Source: an uncultured Prevotella sp. (GTDB taxonomy: Bacteria > Bacteroidota > Bacteroidia > Bacteroidales > Bacteroidaceae). From it: a DNA stretch of 64,000 bases. Below the pieces are notes generated by a model. The model made no database searches. It was not told where the DNA came from and was given only the letters and a program-made list of their open reading frames with translations. This document shows positions 7,422 to 16,469 of the stretch, one piece after another. How positions within the stretch are numbered: the first letter of the stretch is position 1; each line of letters opens with the position of its first letter. Location: assembly GCA_900548195.1 (NCBI GenBank), contig URJQ01000001.1:1-64000 (forward strand). Reading direction: 5' to 3'. A program made the position numbers and the translations under genes.

Positions 7422-9215
7422 TTACTTAGTAAGATCTACTACAGGGTGAACCTTCCATCCTTTACCGAAGAAGTATTCAGAGTTGTCAGTACTGCTGTTG
7501 GCAGAGTTGCCGACGAGGTTAGGGTTCTTATTCATTGTGCCCTGTGAGATAGGAAGGAACTCATGTCCTGGCTTATATGTGTCAAATCCAGACTTGATTT
7601 CGCTGTCTGCATCCTTGTCGGCATATTTTACGCTTGCCTTAATGGATATTGGATCATTCTCTACATAGTTGTGGATACGAGCTGCATTATGCTCTTTCAA
7701 CTGCTGCAGACGTCCTGCATCGTAATAGAAGCCCCAACGAATGAGGTCGAAACCACGGCCAAACTCACATCCGAGTTCCTTAGGGCGCTCTACATTAGCA
7801 ATCTGTTCGAAGAGCTTATCAGCGGTATTAAAGTCTGAAAGCTTGAGGTTTGCCAGTTCTGCACGGTTACGCACCTTATTGATCCAGTCGATAGCCTGCT
7901 GAGTAGGGCCGTTTACCTCGTTCTCACACTCTGCTGCGAGAAGGAGAATGTCGGCATAACGGAGCATACGGAGGTTGATACCACACTTCAATCCGGTCAC
8001 TACCTTGTCGTAGATGCCAGTACGAATGTTGGTGTATTTAGCTATTGGCAGTCCGCCATTATTGTTATTAGTGCGTAGATTCTGTGCTTCGGTGACTTTA
8101 GTGCAGTAAGCAGCGTTGCCAAACTCATAGCCTTCCCAGTCATTTTCGTAAGTGCAGATAGTCCAATAGAGGCGTGGATCGAGCTTGCCGGAGGTGGTAC
8201 GCTCTGCCTTAAAGAGGTTATAGAGCCAAGGAGAAGCAGAGAGGTCAGCCCATCCACCGAATGAACCTGGGCAGAAGTTACTCTCCAGAGCGTGTGCCTG
8301 AGAAGCATTGATAGAGGTGTTGACAGGAGTCCATTCGTCATCCACGCCCTGAGTGCCGTAGTCAAGGAACTGTACTTCAAAGATAGACTCAGCATTATTC
8401 TCATAGGCAGAGCCTTCGCGGAAGTTGTCTCCGTAATTTTTTACGAGGGAATATTTGCCATATTTCTGATTACCATTGTCCTCAGAACTGAGCACATCCT
8501 TCAGTACAGCGAGAGCTTCGTCGTACTTATGACGCATCATCAGAGTGCGCGCATAGTATCCAGCTGCAGCTGCAGCAGTGGAACGACCCTTTGCCCATTC
8601 ACCGCCCTTTTCGCGAGTAGGGAGAAGTTCCATAGCTTCCTTGAAGTCTTTCTCCACCTGGTCGAGCACTTCATCATAGCTATTGTTCTTCTTATAGAGT
8701 CCATCGAGAGTGGAGTAGTCAGAATAATTGGTGATGAGAGGTGGGTTCTGATAATAGCCTACGAGGTTATAGTAAGACAAACCGCGGAAGAAGAGTGCCT
8801 GACCCTTGATAGCTTTCACCTTGTCAGTCATCTGCATATTGTGCTCTTCGATTTTGGAAGTCACGAAATTGCAGACATTGAGCACGTAGAACCATTCGCG
8901 CCAAGGCCACATAGTCTCCTCATTAGTGACAGGAGTATTGCAATCATCCACGCCGAGATAGTTCCAAGTCTGTGATGAGTTCCACACTTCGTCGCCGCGA
9001 GTGATGTCGTATGTATATCCTACACGAGCGTAAGAACCCTCCATACGGATACGTTTGTAAGCACCTACGATACATTCCTCAAGGTCGTCAGCAGTAGATC
9101 CGTATGTGCCAGTGGTCTGCTGGTTAGGGTTTGTCAGGTTCAACTTGTCCTCACAAGAAGTGGTGAGAGTGCCAATACCTAACAATATGGCTAATGTTAA
9201 TTTATATGGTTTCAT
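7422..9215 (-). CDS. RagB/SusD family nutrient-uptake outer-membrane lipoprotein
   Basis: SusD-type glycan-binding lipoprotein of 597 residues. The signal ends in LTTSC (Cys21). The N-terminal half has the TPR-like helical fold of SusD proteins (for example KAIKGQALFFRGLSYYNLV). The C-terminal region has INKVRNRAEL and the RPKELGCEFGRGFDLIRWG segment seen in this family. The end HEFLPISQGTMNKNPNL is also typical. It would sit as a lid on the SusC barrel and capture oligosaccharides at the cell surface. It begins 17 bases after the SusC stop, the usual tight pairing. The presumed ligand is a xylan or arabinan fragment, from the enzymes nearby. Confidence 0.95.
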   Translation of the reverse strand: MKPYKLTLAILLGIGTLTTSCEDKLNLTNPNQQTTGTYGSTADDLEECIVGAYKRIRMEGSYARVGYTYDITRGDEVWNSSQTWNYLGVDDCNTPVTNEETMWPWREWFYVLNVCNFVTSKIEEHNMQMTDKVKAIKGQALFFRGLSYYNLVGYYQNPPLITNYSDYSTLDGLYKKNNSYDEVLDQVEKDFKEAMELLPTREKGGEWAKGRSTAAAAAGYYARTLMMRHKYDEALAVLKDVLSSEDNGNQKYGKYSLVKNYGDNFREGSAYENNAESIFEVQFLDYGTQGVDDEWTPVNTSINASQAHALESNFCPGSFGGWADLSASPWLYNLFKAERTTSGKLDPRLYWTICTYENDWEGYEFGNAAYCTKVTEAQNLRTNNNNGGLPIAKYTNIRTGIYDKVVTGLKCGINLRMLRYADILLLAAECENEVNGPTQQAIDWINKVRNRAELANLKLSDFNTADKLFEQIANVERPKELGCEFGRGFDLIRWGFYYDAGRLQQLKEHNAARIHNYVENDPISIKASVKYADKDADSEIKSGFDTYKPGHEFLPISQGTMNKNPNLVGNSANSSTDNSEYFFGKGWKVHPVVDLTK

Positions 9216-9232
9216 AATATAAGTCTGATGAA

Positions 9233-12200
9233 TTAGAATGTGAAGAGAATACCTGCCATGAAGCTCTTAGCACTTGGGAAAGAGCAGAAGTTGTAGCCAG
9301 GAGTAAATACACCGCCAGCGAAATCGACATTGTAGCCCTTATAGCCGGTGAAAGTATGGAGATTCTGTGCAGAAACGTATGCACGGACACCACTTACTAC
9401 GCCCTTGAACCATTTGTTAGGGAAGTTATAACCGAGTTCTACGTTAGCTATCTTCCAGTAAGCGGCATTCTGAATCATGCGGTCGCTGAAGTAGTTGTTC
9501 CAAGCCTCGCCGTTGCTTGTGATGTAAGTACGTGGAGTGTTTGAGAGATAAGTAGAGCCATCCTCTGACCATCTGTTTGCTTCGAGCATGCTAACTGCCT
9601 TGTTTGAGTAACCGTAGCAAGAAGTCAAGCTGTTCTGCAAGTCATCAGTAACGTGGAAATTGAGAGCTCCGTATGTAGAGATACTGAGGTCGAAGCCCTT
9701 ATATTCGAAGTGTGCGCTGAGACCGAAGTTTACCTTTGGCAGACCGCTACCGAGCACTACCTGGTCTTCAGAGTTGATGACACCATCATTATTGACATCC
9801 TTATAGAGGCAGTCACCGATGTTCATGCCTTCCTGAGTGATAACTTCTCCTTTGTCATTGATGTGATTGTCGATGTCTTCCTGGGTACGTGCAATGCCTT
9901 GATATACATATCCATAGAACTGACCTACCTCATGTCCTACTCTTGTGATGTAGGCACCAGTGATATATTCCTTAGTACCGAAACCGAGAGATGTCACCTT
10001 ATTCTTGAGAGTAGAGAGGTTTGCAGAAACCTCAAACTTGAGAGGGTGGTCGTGATTGCGGTAAGTAGCAGAGAATTCAAAACCGCTATTTTCCATAGAA
10101 GCGGCATTCATAGTAACGGTCTCATTATCTACACCGGCATTAGCAGGCACTGGAACAGCGTAGAGAAGGTCTTCTGATACATTCTTATACCATTCTGCAG
10201 TAAACTCCAAACGATTGTTGAAGAGAGCGAGGTCGATACCTACGTTAGTGCTCTTCTTCTTCTCCCAAGCGATGTTCTCGTTGATAAAGTTTGACACAGC
10301 AGAGCCATACACCACGTTGTTGCCGAAGTTATAGACGAGGTTGTTGCGGTTCATAGTGCCCTGGAACTGGTATTCACCGATGTTTTCATTACCGAGCACA
10401 CCATAACTTCCGCGTACCTTGAACATATTGATGATGTCATGGCTGATAGGGAAGAAGCTTTCCTTGTCAAAACGCCAGCCTGCAGAGACAGAAGGGAATG
10501 TCTCCCAGCGGATGTTCTTGGAGAGACGTGAGCTGCCATCGCGACGTATTACGCCAGAGATGAGATACTTACCGTCGAAGTCATAGTTGAGACGTCCGAT
10601 GTAAGAAGCCAGTGCGTGCTTTGTCTCCGATGACTCTGAGTGAGTAGTCTTAGAGTTTTGAAGTTGTAAATAATAAGGTTCTGAGAGGTTAATGCCCCAT
10701 CCAGTGAGTGTATTTGAGTTTTCTTCTTCGTATGTCTGACCAGCAACGAGGTTGACATGATGCTTGCCGAATGTGCCGTCATAGGTGAGAATATTCTCTA
10801 TGAGGGCATCTGCGTATGTGCGAGATTTCTTTGTCAGTCTTTCATTTGACTTGTCGAGATATACTCGGTTACTCTGAATCCAAGCAGGAATCCATGTGTG
10901 ATCCTGTGCATGAGTCTTGCTATAGGAGAGGTTTATCTTATAATTGAGCTTATGATTCTTACTCTTTATGCCCAGCATATCCAGCAAATCCACGTCAGCA
11001 GAAGCAGTTCCTACAAAGCGATCCACGAGAGTGTTACGCTCCATGAGATTGTTTACGAGAAGAGGATTGGATGCAGAGATGTCCCCATGGATATTATCAT
11101 AATATACACCATATCCATAGGCATCATAGCGGAATGAATTTGCAGCGCCTACAGTACCGTCGAGCACCCATGTAGAGTTATTGTAAGCCTTGATGGTAGG
11201 CTGCATGAGGAGTGTGCTGCGGAGCACATTACTCACGTCTCCGTAAAGACCCTGGACGTATTCATTGGCATTGGAAATAGCCATATTGTCCTGGTCGGAG
11301 TGAGAATACACGAGACTGGTGCGGAACTTCACAAACTTCACGTCCATAGTATTGTTGACACGAGCAGTGAAACGCTCAAAGTTAGGGCCAGCACCCTCAA
11401 GTGTTCCTTTCTGTGAGAAATAGTCGAGACCGATATTATAGGTGTTGTTTGCACCGCCACCGCTGAGGTTTACGTTATGATTCTGGCGTACACCAGTCTT
11501 GAATACCTCATTAAACCAGTCTGTATTTGTATCATCCATAAACTGATACTTACCTGTCTCTTCATTCAGTTTGTATCCTCCTGGGATAGGAGTGTTAGAG
11601 TTGAGGCAAGCCTGACCGAGGTATTGGCTATATTGGTCAGCGTTCATCACGTCGAAAACGCCGTCAGAAATTTTGTCAATACCTATATATCCTTTATAAT
11701 CCACCTTAAGAGGCTGCTCTTTCTGACCATTCTTTGTGGTGATGATAATCACGCCATTGGCAGCACGCGAACCATAGATGGCTGCTGCGGAAGCATCCTT
11801 AAGTACCTGAATAGAAGCAATATCGTTAGGAGAAAAGTCGCGAATGGTGGTTCCCATTGGAACGCCGTCAACGACATAGAGTGGAGCTTGAGCACCGAAA
11901 GTGCCGATACCACGGATTCTTACTGATGGGTCTGCGCCCGGCTGACCGTCGGATGTAATCTGCACACCAGCCACCTTACCCTCAAGCATACTTGAGATAT
12001 TAGAGTGGGATACCTTCTTCATCTCGTCTGCATTGACGATAGAAACGGAGCCTGTAAGGTCGGCTTTCTTCTGTGTACCGTAACCTACTACTACGACTTG
12101 GTCGAGTATTGTCTCGTCAGCGTTGAGCTGTATCTGCTCGATAATGGCGCGACCGCGCACTGCTACGTCCTTATCCTGATAGCCTACGTAGCTCACTACG

Positions 12201-12448
12201 AGCACGGCATTTGAAGAAACGGAAATCTGGAAGTTACCATCAATGTCGGTTACTGCACCAGTGCTGGAATCTTTCACCTTGACAGTAGCACCGACAAGCG
12301 GTTCGCCATTCTGGTCAACTACTTGTCCCTTGACCGTAATAGTCTGGGGCGCATGGGCTACAGCTGCCATCAATGGGGTAGGGCAAACGCTAAGTCCGCC
12401 TCCCATGATGCTGAGTCCCAACATCATTGAGAATAGTTGCTTTTGCAT
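9233..12448 (-). CDS. SusC/RagA family TonB-linked outer-membrane transporter
   Basis: TonB-dependent glycan importer of 1071 residues. A signal peptide (about 1-30) is followed by a carboxypeptidase-D regulatory-like domain (VKGQVVDQNGEPLVGATV, about 38-115). The TonB-box region is VVVVGYGTQKKADLTGSV. The plug follows, with RIRGIGTFGAQAPLYVVDG and LKDASAAAIYGSRAANGVI. The remainder is the beta barrel, ending in the aromatic sequence ILFTF. It is first in the leftward operon with SusD, the SusE-position lipoprotein and GH43, behind a good promoter. It works with SusD to move oligosaccharides into the periplasm. No FecR-type signalling extension is visible, so ECF/anti-sigma control is unlikely. 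Confidence 0.96.
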   Translation of the reverse strand: MQKQLFSMMLGLSIMGGGLSVCPTPLMAAVAHAPQTITVKGQVVDQNGEPLVGATVKVKDSSTGAVTDIDGNFQISVSSNAVLVVSYVGYQDKDVAVRGRAIIEQIQLNADETILDQVVVVGYGTQKKADLTGSVSIVNADEMKKVSHSNISSMLEGKVAGVQITSDGQPGADPSVRIRGIGTFGAQAPLYVVDGVPMGTTIRDFSPNDIASIQVLKDASAAAIYGSRAANGVIIITTKNGQKEQPLKVDYKGYIGIDKISDGVFDVMNADQYSQYLGQACLNSNTPIPGGYKLNEETGKYQFMDDTNTDWFNEVFKTGVRQNHNVNLSGGGANNTYNIGLDYFSQKGTLEGAGPNFERFTARVNNTMDVKFVKFRTSLVYSHSDQDNMAISNANEYVQGLYGDVSNVLRSTLLMQPTIKAYNNSTWVLDGTVGAANSFRYDAYGYGVYYDNIHGDISASNPLLVNNLMERNTLVDRFVGTASADVDLLDMLGIKSKNHKLNYKINLSYSKTHAQDHTWIPAWIQSNRVYLDKSNERLTKKSRTYADALIENILTYDGTFGKHHVNLVAGQTYEEENSNTLTGWGINLSEPYYLQLQNSKTTHSESSETKHALASYIGRLNYDFDGKYLISGVIRRDGSSRLSKNIRWETFPSVSAGWRFDKESFFPISHDIINMFKVRGSYGVLGNENIGEYQFQGTMNRNNLVYNFGNNVVYGSAVSNFINENIAWEKKKSTNVGIDLALFNNRLEFTAEWYKNVSEDLLYAVPVPANAGVDNETVTMNAASMENSGFEFSATYRNHDHPLKFEVSANLSTLKNKVTSLGFGTKEYITGAYITRVGHEVGQFYGYVYQGIARTQEDIDNHINDKGEVITQEGMNIGDCLYKDVNNDGVINSEDQVVLGSGLPKVNFGLSAHFEYKGFDLSISTYGALNFHVTDDLQNSLTSCYGYSNKAVSMLEANRWSEDGSTYLSNTPRTYITSNGEAWNNYFSDRMIQNAAYWKIANVELGYNFPNKWFKGVVSGVRAYVSAQNLHTFTGYKGYNVDFAGGVFTPGYNFCSFPSAKSFMAGILFTF

Positions 12449-12626
12449 CTTGAATTTGTTTTAGTTAGTATAATGATTAGTTAATAATCGGTTGTAATAA
12501 TGTATAATAACAGAATAATCTGACTATTCCAATTATGACACGGTCCACACAGGATATTATATCTTGGAATATTGAAGTGGTGTAGTTAGTTTCGTTATAT
12601 TATAATGATATTGAAGTTAGTGAATG

Positions 12627-12656
12627 CAAAGTTATATTTTTTTTTAATATTCCAAA
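12627..12656 (-). promoter_or_regulatory. Promoter of the SusC operon
   Basis: Minus-strand -7 box TAACTTTG (12627-12634) with -33 TTTG (12653-12656) across an 18-nt spacer. The predicted leader to the SusC start is about 170 nt. It diverges from the GH51 promoter within the same 461-base AT-rich gap, so one regulator site could control both. Confidence 0.62.
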
Positions 12657-12790
12657 GAAATACTGAGAAAATTGTAAAAAATACAATTAAAAACATGCTT
12701 TTTTCAAAGTGTATGTGTCAATATTACACTTTTATGCTTGCTTTTTCCCCTTTTTCCCCTTTTATTTTTTTCTCTGTTATTTATTTTTAC

Positions 12791-12798
12791 TATATTTG
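12791..12798 (+). promoter_or_regulatory. Promoter -7 box for the GH51 gene
   Basis: TATATTTG matches TAnnTTTG exactly, about 112 bases upstream of the GH51 ATG. The -33 region is T-rich without a clear TTTG. The rest of 12449-12909 shows only AT-rich sequence and no gene. Confidence 0.55.
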
Positions 12799-12909
12799 CA
12801 CTCGAAAGATAAAGGCATGGATTATCATGCTTCTTTCCTACTTATTAACAAAAATAGTTACACCTATTTATATATATATAATTAACTGCTCTAAAAAACT
12901 AACCCCAAC

Positions 12910-14928
12910 ATGAAAAAGAAATTATTCCTTGCTTCCTTGGCTCTTGCCTCGGCTTTAGGCTCTTTTGCCCAGAGCAATGAGATGGTCATACAGACCAAGA
13001 AGGTAGGTGCTCCTATCCAGAGCACTATGTACGGTATCTTCTTTGAAGACATAAATTACGCTGCCGACGGTGGTCTCTATGCCGAGATGATAAAGAATCG
13101 CTCATTCGAGTTTCCTAATCCGTTTATGGGATGGATTCCTTTCGGAAAATTCCAGGTGCTGGATCAGGGTGGTCCGTTTGATCGTAACCCTCACTATGTG
13201 CGTCTCTCTGACCCTGGTCATCCGCACAAGCGCACTGGTATAGAGAATGAAGGATTCTTCGGAGTGGCTGTCAAGAAGGACGCTACTTACCGCTTCTCTC
13301 TCTATGCTCGCTGTCCGGAAGGCGGTAAAGCCGTGCTTCAGGTGCAGCTCGTGGATAATGATACAATGGGTGAACATCAGGAGTTTACCTCTGACGACAT
13401 CAATGTGGAAGGCAAGGAATGGAAAAAATACACCGTCACCATCAAGTCGCGCAAGACTATGGACGACGCTCATCTTCGCATATTCCTCGCTCATGCCAAG
13501 GGCGAAGACTTCTGGTCGCCAATCTCTTCCGTAGATATTGAGCACGTGAGCATGTTCCCTACAGACACTTGGAAGGGTCGTGAGAACGGTATGCGCAAAG
13601 ACCTCGCTCAGGCTCTTGCTGACCTTCACCCTGGCGTATTCCGCTTCCCTGGTGGCTGTATCGTCGAGGGAACCGACTTGAATCAGCGTTATCAGTGGAA
13701 AAACTCTGTAGGTCCGGTGGAAAACCGTCCGCTCAATGAAAACCGTTGGGAGAATACTTTCCCTTACCGTCTATATCCTGACTATCATCAGACTTACGGA
13801 CTTGGCTTTTTCGAGTTCTTCCAGCTCTGTGAGGACTTCGGTTGCGATGCCCTTCCTGTGATTTCCTGCGGACTGGCTTGTCAGTTCCAGAATGAGATAA
13901 AGGACGAGAAGACCTGCCACGTGGCGCTCGATGACCTCGAACCTTACATCCAGGATGCTCTCGATCTCATCGAGTTTGCTAACGGAGATGTGAACACTAA
14001 GTGGGGAAAAGTGCGTGCCGACATGGGGCATCCTGCTCCTTTCAATCTGCGATTCCTCGGTATCGGCAATGAGCAGTGGGACTATAAAGACAATCCAGCC
14101 TTCACCAGCCGACTCAAGAAATTCCTTGACGTGCTGAAGAAGAAGCACCCGGAAATCAAGTATATTGGCACTACTGGCCCTGACTCTGAAGGTGAAAAGT
14201 TCCGTATGCTCCAACCTAAGATGAAGGAAATGAAGGTGGACCTCTATGATGAGCATTTCTATCGCAATGAGAAATGGTTTACTGACTCCATCAACCGTCA
14301 CCGTTATGACAACTATGACCGCAAGGGTCCAAAGATTTTTGCTGGTGAATACGCTTGTCATGGTAAGGGAAAGAAGTGGAACCACTTTAATGCTGCCCTT
14401 CTCGAAGCTGCTTTCATGACCGGATATGAGCGCAATGCCGACGTTGTCCACATGGCTACTTACGCTCCGCTCTTCGCTCACGTGAAGGGATGGCAGTGGC
14501 GTCCAGACATGATATGGTATGACAACCTCAATTCTTTCCGCACTTGCTCTTACTGGGTGCAGTATCTCTATTCTCACTATAAGGGCACTAATGTTCTCCC
14601 TCTCACTATGAACAAGAAGGTGGTGGCTGGTGATTCCGACCAGAATGGACTCTCTGCTTCTGCCGTTGTCAATAAGGCGACTGGAGAAATCTACGTCAAA
14701 GTGGCGAATATCAGTGACAAGGCACAGCCTGTAAAGCTCAATCTTAAGGGCATAAAGAAACTCACTTCTGGAAAGGTCATCACCCTTACAAGCAGTAATC
14801 CTATAGCTGAGAACTCCCTCAAGAACCCTGATCTCATCCGTCCAGTGGAGAAGGAAATCAGCGTTTCTGGTGCAGTGCTCGACACAGAGGTGCCTGCTTC
14901 CACTTTCGCAGTGTATGTTCTGAAATAA
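12910..14928 (+). CDS. GH51 family alpha-L-arabinofuranosidase
   Basis: Secreted enzyme of 672 residues, signal peptide 1-20. It removes terminal alpha-L-arabinofuranosyl groups from arabinoxylan, arabinan or their oligomers. A CBM4-like insert (about 85-215) interrupts the N-terminal part, after the SMYGIFFEDINYAADGG motif typical of the family. In the TIM barrel, GIGNEQWDY holds the acid/base Glu388 and IFAGEYACH holds the nucleophile Glu480. PGGC (247-250) and YDEHFY are further family motifs. A beta-sandwich closes the protein. It is transcribed away from the SusC operon, as is common at the edge of such loci. It supports an arabinose-containing target. The catalytic residues look intact. 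Confidence 0.94.
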   Translation: MKKKLFLASLALASALGSFAQSNEMVIQTKKVGAPIQSTMYGIFFEDINYAADGGLYAEMIKNRSFEFPNPFMGWIPFGKFQVLDQGGPFDRNPHYVRLSDPGHPHKRTGIENEGFFGVAVKKDATYRFSLYARCPEGGKAVLQVQLVDNDTMGEHQEFTSDDINVEGKEWKKYTVTIKSRKTMDDAHLRIFLAHAKGEDFWSPISSVDIEHVSMFPTDTWKGRENGMRKDLAQALADLHPGVFRFPGGCIVEGTDLNQRYQWKNSVGPVENRPLNENRWENTFPYRLYPDYHQTYGLGFFEFFQLCEDFGCDALPVISCGLACQFQNEIKDEKTCHVALDDLEPYIQDALDLIEFANGDVNTKWGKVRADMGHPAPFNLRFLGIGNEQWDYKDNPAFTSRLKKFLDVLKKKHPEIKYIGTTGPDSEGEKFRMLQPKMKEMKVDLYDEHFYRNEKWFTDSINRHRYDNYDRKGPKIFAGEYACHGKGKKWNHFNAALLEAAFMTGYERNADVVHMATYAPLFAHVKGWQWRPDMIWYDNLNSFRTCSYWVQYLYSHYKGTNVLPLTMNKKVVAGDSDQNGLSASAVVNKATGEIYVKVANISDKAQPVKLNLKGIKKLTSGKVITLTSSNPIAENSLKNPDLIRPVEKEISVSGAVLDTEVPASTFAVYVLK

Positions 14929-15011
14929 GACTTCATCTTTCCGTCTTTCAAGAAAAAAGGCAATAATAAGGACGGAAAAATAGAACAAAAACTCGATTTC
15001 AAAGCTATTGT

Positions 15012-15121
15012 TTTCCAATAGCGAAGCTTTCGCGTTGCAATAACATAGATATTACAGTGTAAAAGCATAGATATTACCCTCTAATAACTAAGCTTTTACA
15101 CTGTAATATCTATGCTTTTGC
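15012..15121. repeat. 22-bp periodic repeat, locus B (5 units)
   Basis: Five consecutive 22-nt units start at 15012, 15034, 15056, 15078 and 15100; a weaker sixth may precede at 14990. The core is AAAGCATAGATATTAC with variants. Part of the array is palindromic: 15033-15066 and 15092-15125 are 34-nt inverted arms with only two mismatches. The array fills the gap between GH51 and the nucleotidyltransferase. Confidence 0.8.
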
Positions 15122-15219
15122 AACGCTTTGATTTATAGATAGATACCAAGCCTTTATTTCTCTACCTCTGTAATCCGGGAAAATAGGACAATTTTCCCTT
15201 CTCGATAACCATAGAAATA

Positions 15220-15265
15220 CCCCTCCATCCCCGCTTTTATCCCCTTCATCCCCACATATATCCCC
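15220..15265 (-). other. Potential G-quadruplex: five regular G4 runs
   Basis: The plus strand has CCCC runs at 15220, 15229, 15241, 15250 and 15262. The minus strand therefore has five GGGG runs with loops of 8, 5, 8 and 5 nt. This could form a four-tetrad quadruplex on the minus strand, or an i-motif on the plus strand. It lies about 160 bases upstream of the promoter at 15428. Confidence 0.5.
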
Positions 15266-15296
15266 ATAAACAGCAAGTGTAACCAAAGGTCACGGT

Positions 15297-15318
15297 GCCA
15301 ACGGCTTTTACCGTTGGC
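15297..15318. repeat. Small GC-rich hairpin
   Basis: GCCAACGG (15297-15304) pairs with CCGTTGGC (15311-15318). It resembles the short palindromes at 19758 and 44201 in size and style but not in sequence. There is no U-tract. Confidence 0.4.
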
Positions 15319-15427
15319 TTGTCCTTTCCTCCATCCTCACTCCCAAGCAAATATCCCATCATTCGCCCAGAAGATATTACAAACACCTCAAGAAATAAGG
15401 GAAGAATGAGAAAAAACAAGAAACTAA

Positions 15428-15459
15428 TTTGGCATTGACATTTTTTATTTGTAATTTTG
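15428..15459 (+). promoter_or_regulatory. Promoter of the nucleotidyltransferase gene
   Basis: The -33 TTTG (15428-15431), a 20-nt spacer and the -7 TAATTTTG (15452-15459) match the Bacteroidetes consensus. The start codon is 37 bases further on. Confidence 0.65.
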
Positions 15460-15495
15460 TAGGCTCAAATAGATAAGTACTTTAAACATAAACTT

Positions 15496-16419
15496 ATGAA
15501 ACCTACACTTTTTCTACTCGCTGCAGGCATGGGAAGCCGTTACGGTGGTCTGAAGCAGTTGGACGGTCTTGGCCCTAACGGCGAGACTATTATGGACTAT
15601 AGTATTTACGATGCAATCCAGGCTGGCTTCGGCAAAATCGTCTGGGTTATCCGAAAGGACTTCGAAGAGCAGTTCCGTACTCAGATTCTCTCTAAGTATG
15701 AGGGAAAAATCAAGTGCGAGCTTTGCTTCCAGAGCATTGACGCTCTGCCGGAAGGATTCACTGTACCTGAAGGTCGTCAGAAGCCTTGGGGCACTAATCA
15801 CGCTGTGCTCATGGGTAAGGACATCATCAAGGAGCCTTTCTGCGTAATCAACTGTGATGACTTCTATAATCGTGACGCATTCATGGTAATAGGCAAATTC
15901 CTCGCAGACCTTCCAGAAAATGCAAAAGGACAGTATGCCATGGTAGGTTTCCGCGTAGGTAATACCCTTAGCGAAAACGGTACTGTAAGCCGTGGTATCT
16001 GCTCAAAGGATGCTAATGGCAACCTCACCACTTGCGTAGAGCGCACCAAGATTGCTCGTCTCGAAGATGGTTCTGTGGCTTATCGTGCTGACAACAAGGA
16101 AGATGGTGAATGGGTAGGCGTAGAGGAAAACGCCCCTGTAAGCATGAATATGTGGGGCTTCACTCCTGACTATTTCCAGTATTCTGAGGAATATTTCAAG
16201 GAGTTCCTTTCTGATCCTGCTAATATCGCCAACCTCAAGTCCGAGTTCTTCATTCCATTGATGGTCAATAAGCTTATCAATGACGGAACTGCTACATGCA
16301 AGGTGCTTGACACCACCAGCAAGTGGTTTGGCGTAACTTATTCAGAGGACCGTCCTGACACAGTGGCTCGTATTGCCAAGCTCGTAGAGGAAGGCGTTTA
16401 TCCAGAGAAGCTCTTCTAA
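15496..16419 (+). CDS. Sugar-phosphate nucleotidyltransferase family protein
   Basis: Cytoplasmic protein of 307 residues with the NTP-transferase fold. The N-terminal LLAAGMGSRYGGLKQLDGLG is the nucleotide-binding signature of sugar-1-phosphate nucleotidylyltransferases. INCDDFYNRDAF carries the usual metal-binding Asp of this fold. Such proteins join a sugar-1-phosphate to an NTP for cell-wall or polysaccharide synthesis. The sugar and nucleotide cannot be told from the sequence. It has its own promoter and probably forms a transcript with the DHH gene 50 bases downstream. GlmM, which makes a sugar phosphate, is encoded 2 kb downstream, but a pathway link is only suggestive. Confidence 0.8.
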   Translation: MKPTLFLLAAGMGSRYGGLKQLDGLGPNGETIMDYSIYDAIQAGFGKIVWVIRKDFEEQFRTQILSKYEGKIKCELCFQSIDALPEGFTVPEGRQKPWGTNHAVLMGKDIIKEPFCVINCDDFYNRDAFMVIGKFLADLPENAKGQYAMVGFRVGNTLSENGTVSRGICSKDANGNLTTCVERTKIARLEDGSVAYRADNKEDGEWVGVEENAPVSMNMWGFTPDYFQYSEEYFKEFLSDPANIANLKSEFFIPLMVNKLINDGTATCKVLDTTSKWFGVTYSEDRPDTVARIAKLVEEGVYPEKLF

Positions 16420-16469
16420 TTCAATAGCTTGCTTCCACAGTCTCCTTTTTCTCACAGAAAAAACTAAAT

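Noticed and set aside
12605..12913. 102-codon frame in the SusC/GH51 gap
   Set aside because: It is AT-rich, covers both divergent promoters and overlaps the GH51 start.
231..14928. Regulator of locus 1 inside the window
   Set aside because: No HTCS, ECF sigma/anti-sigma or AraC-type gene lies within or next to the locus; the Crp/Fnr gene at 24331 is too distant and in another transcript.
13771..15018. 415-codon frame antisense to GH51
   Set aside because: It is a shadow frame; the GH51 frame has intact catalytic motifs, and the antisense frame shows no recognisable domain.
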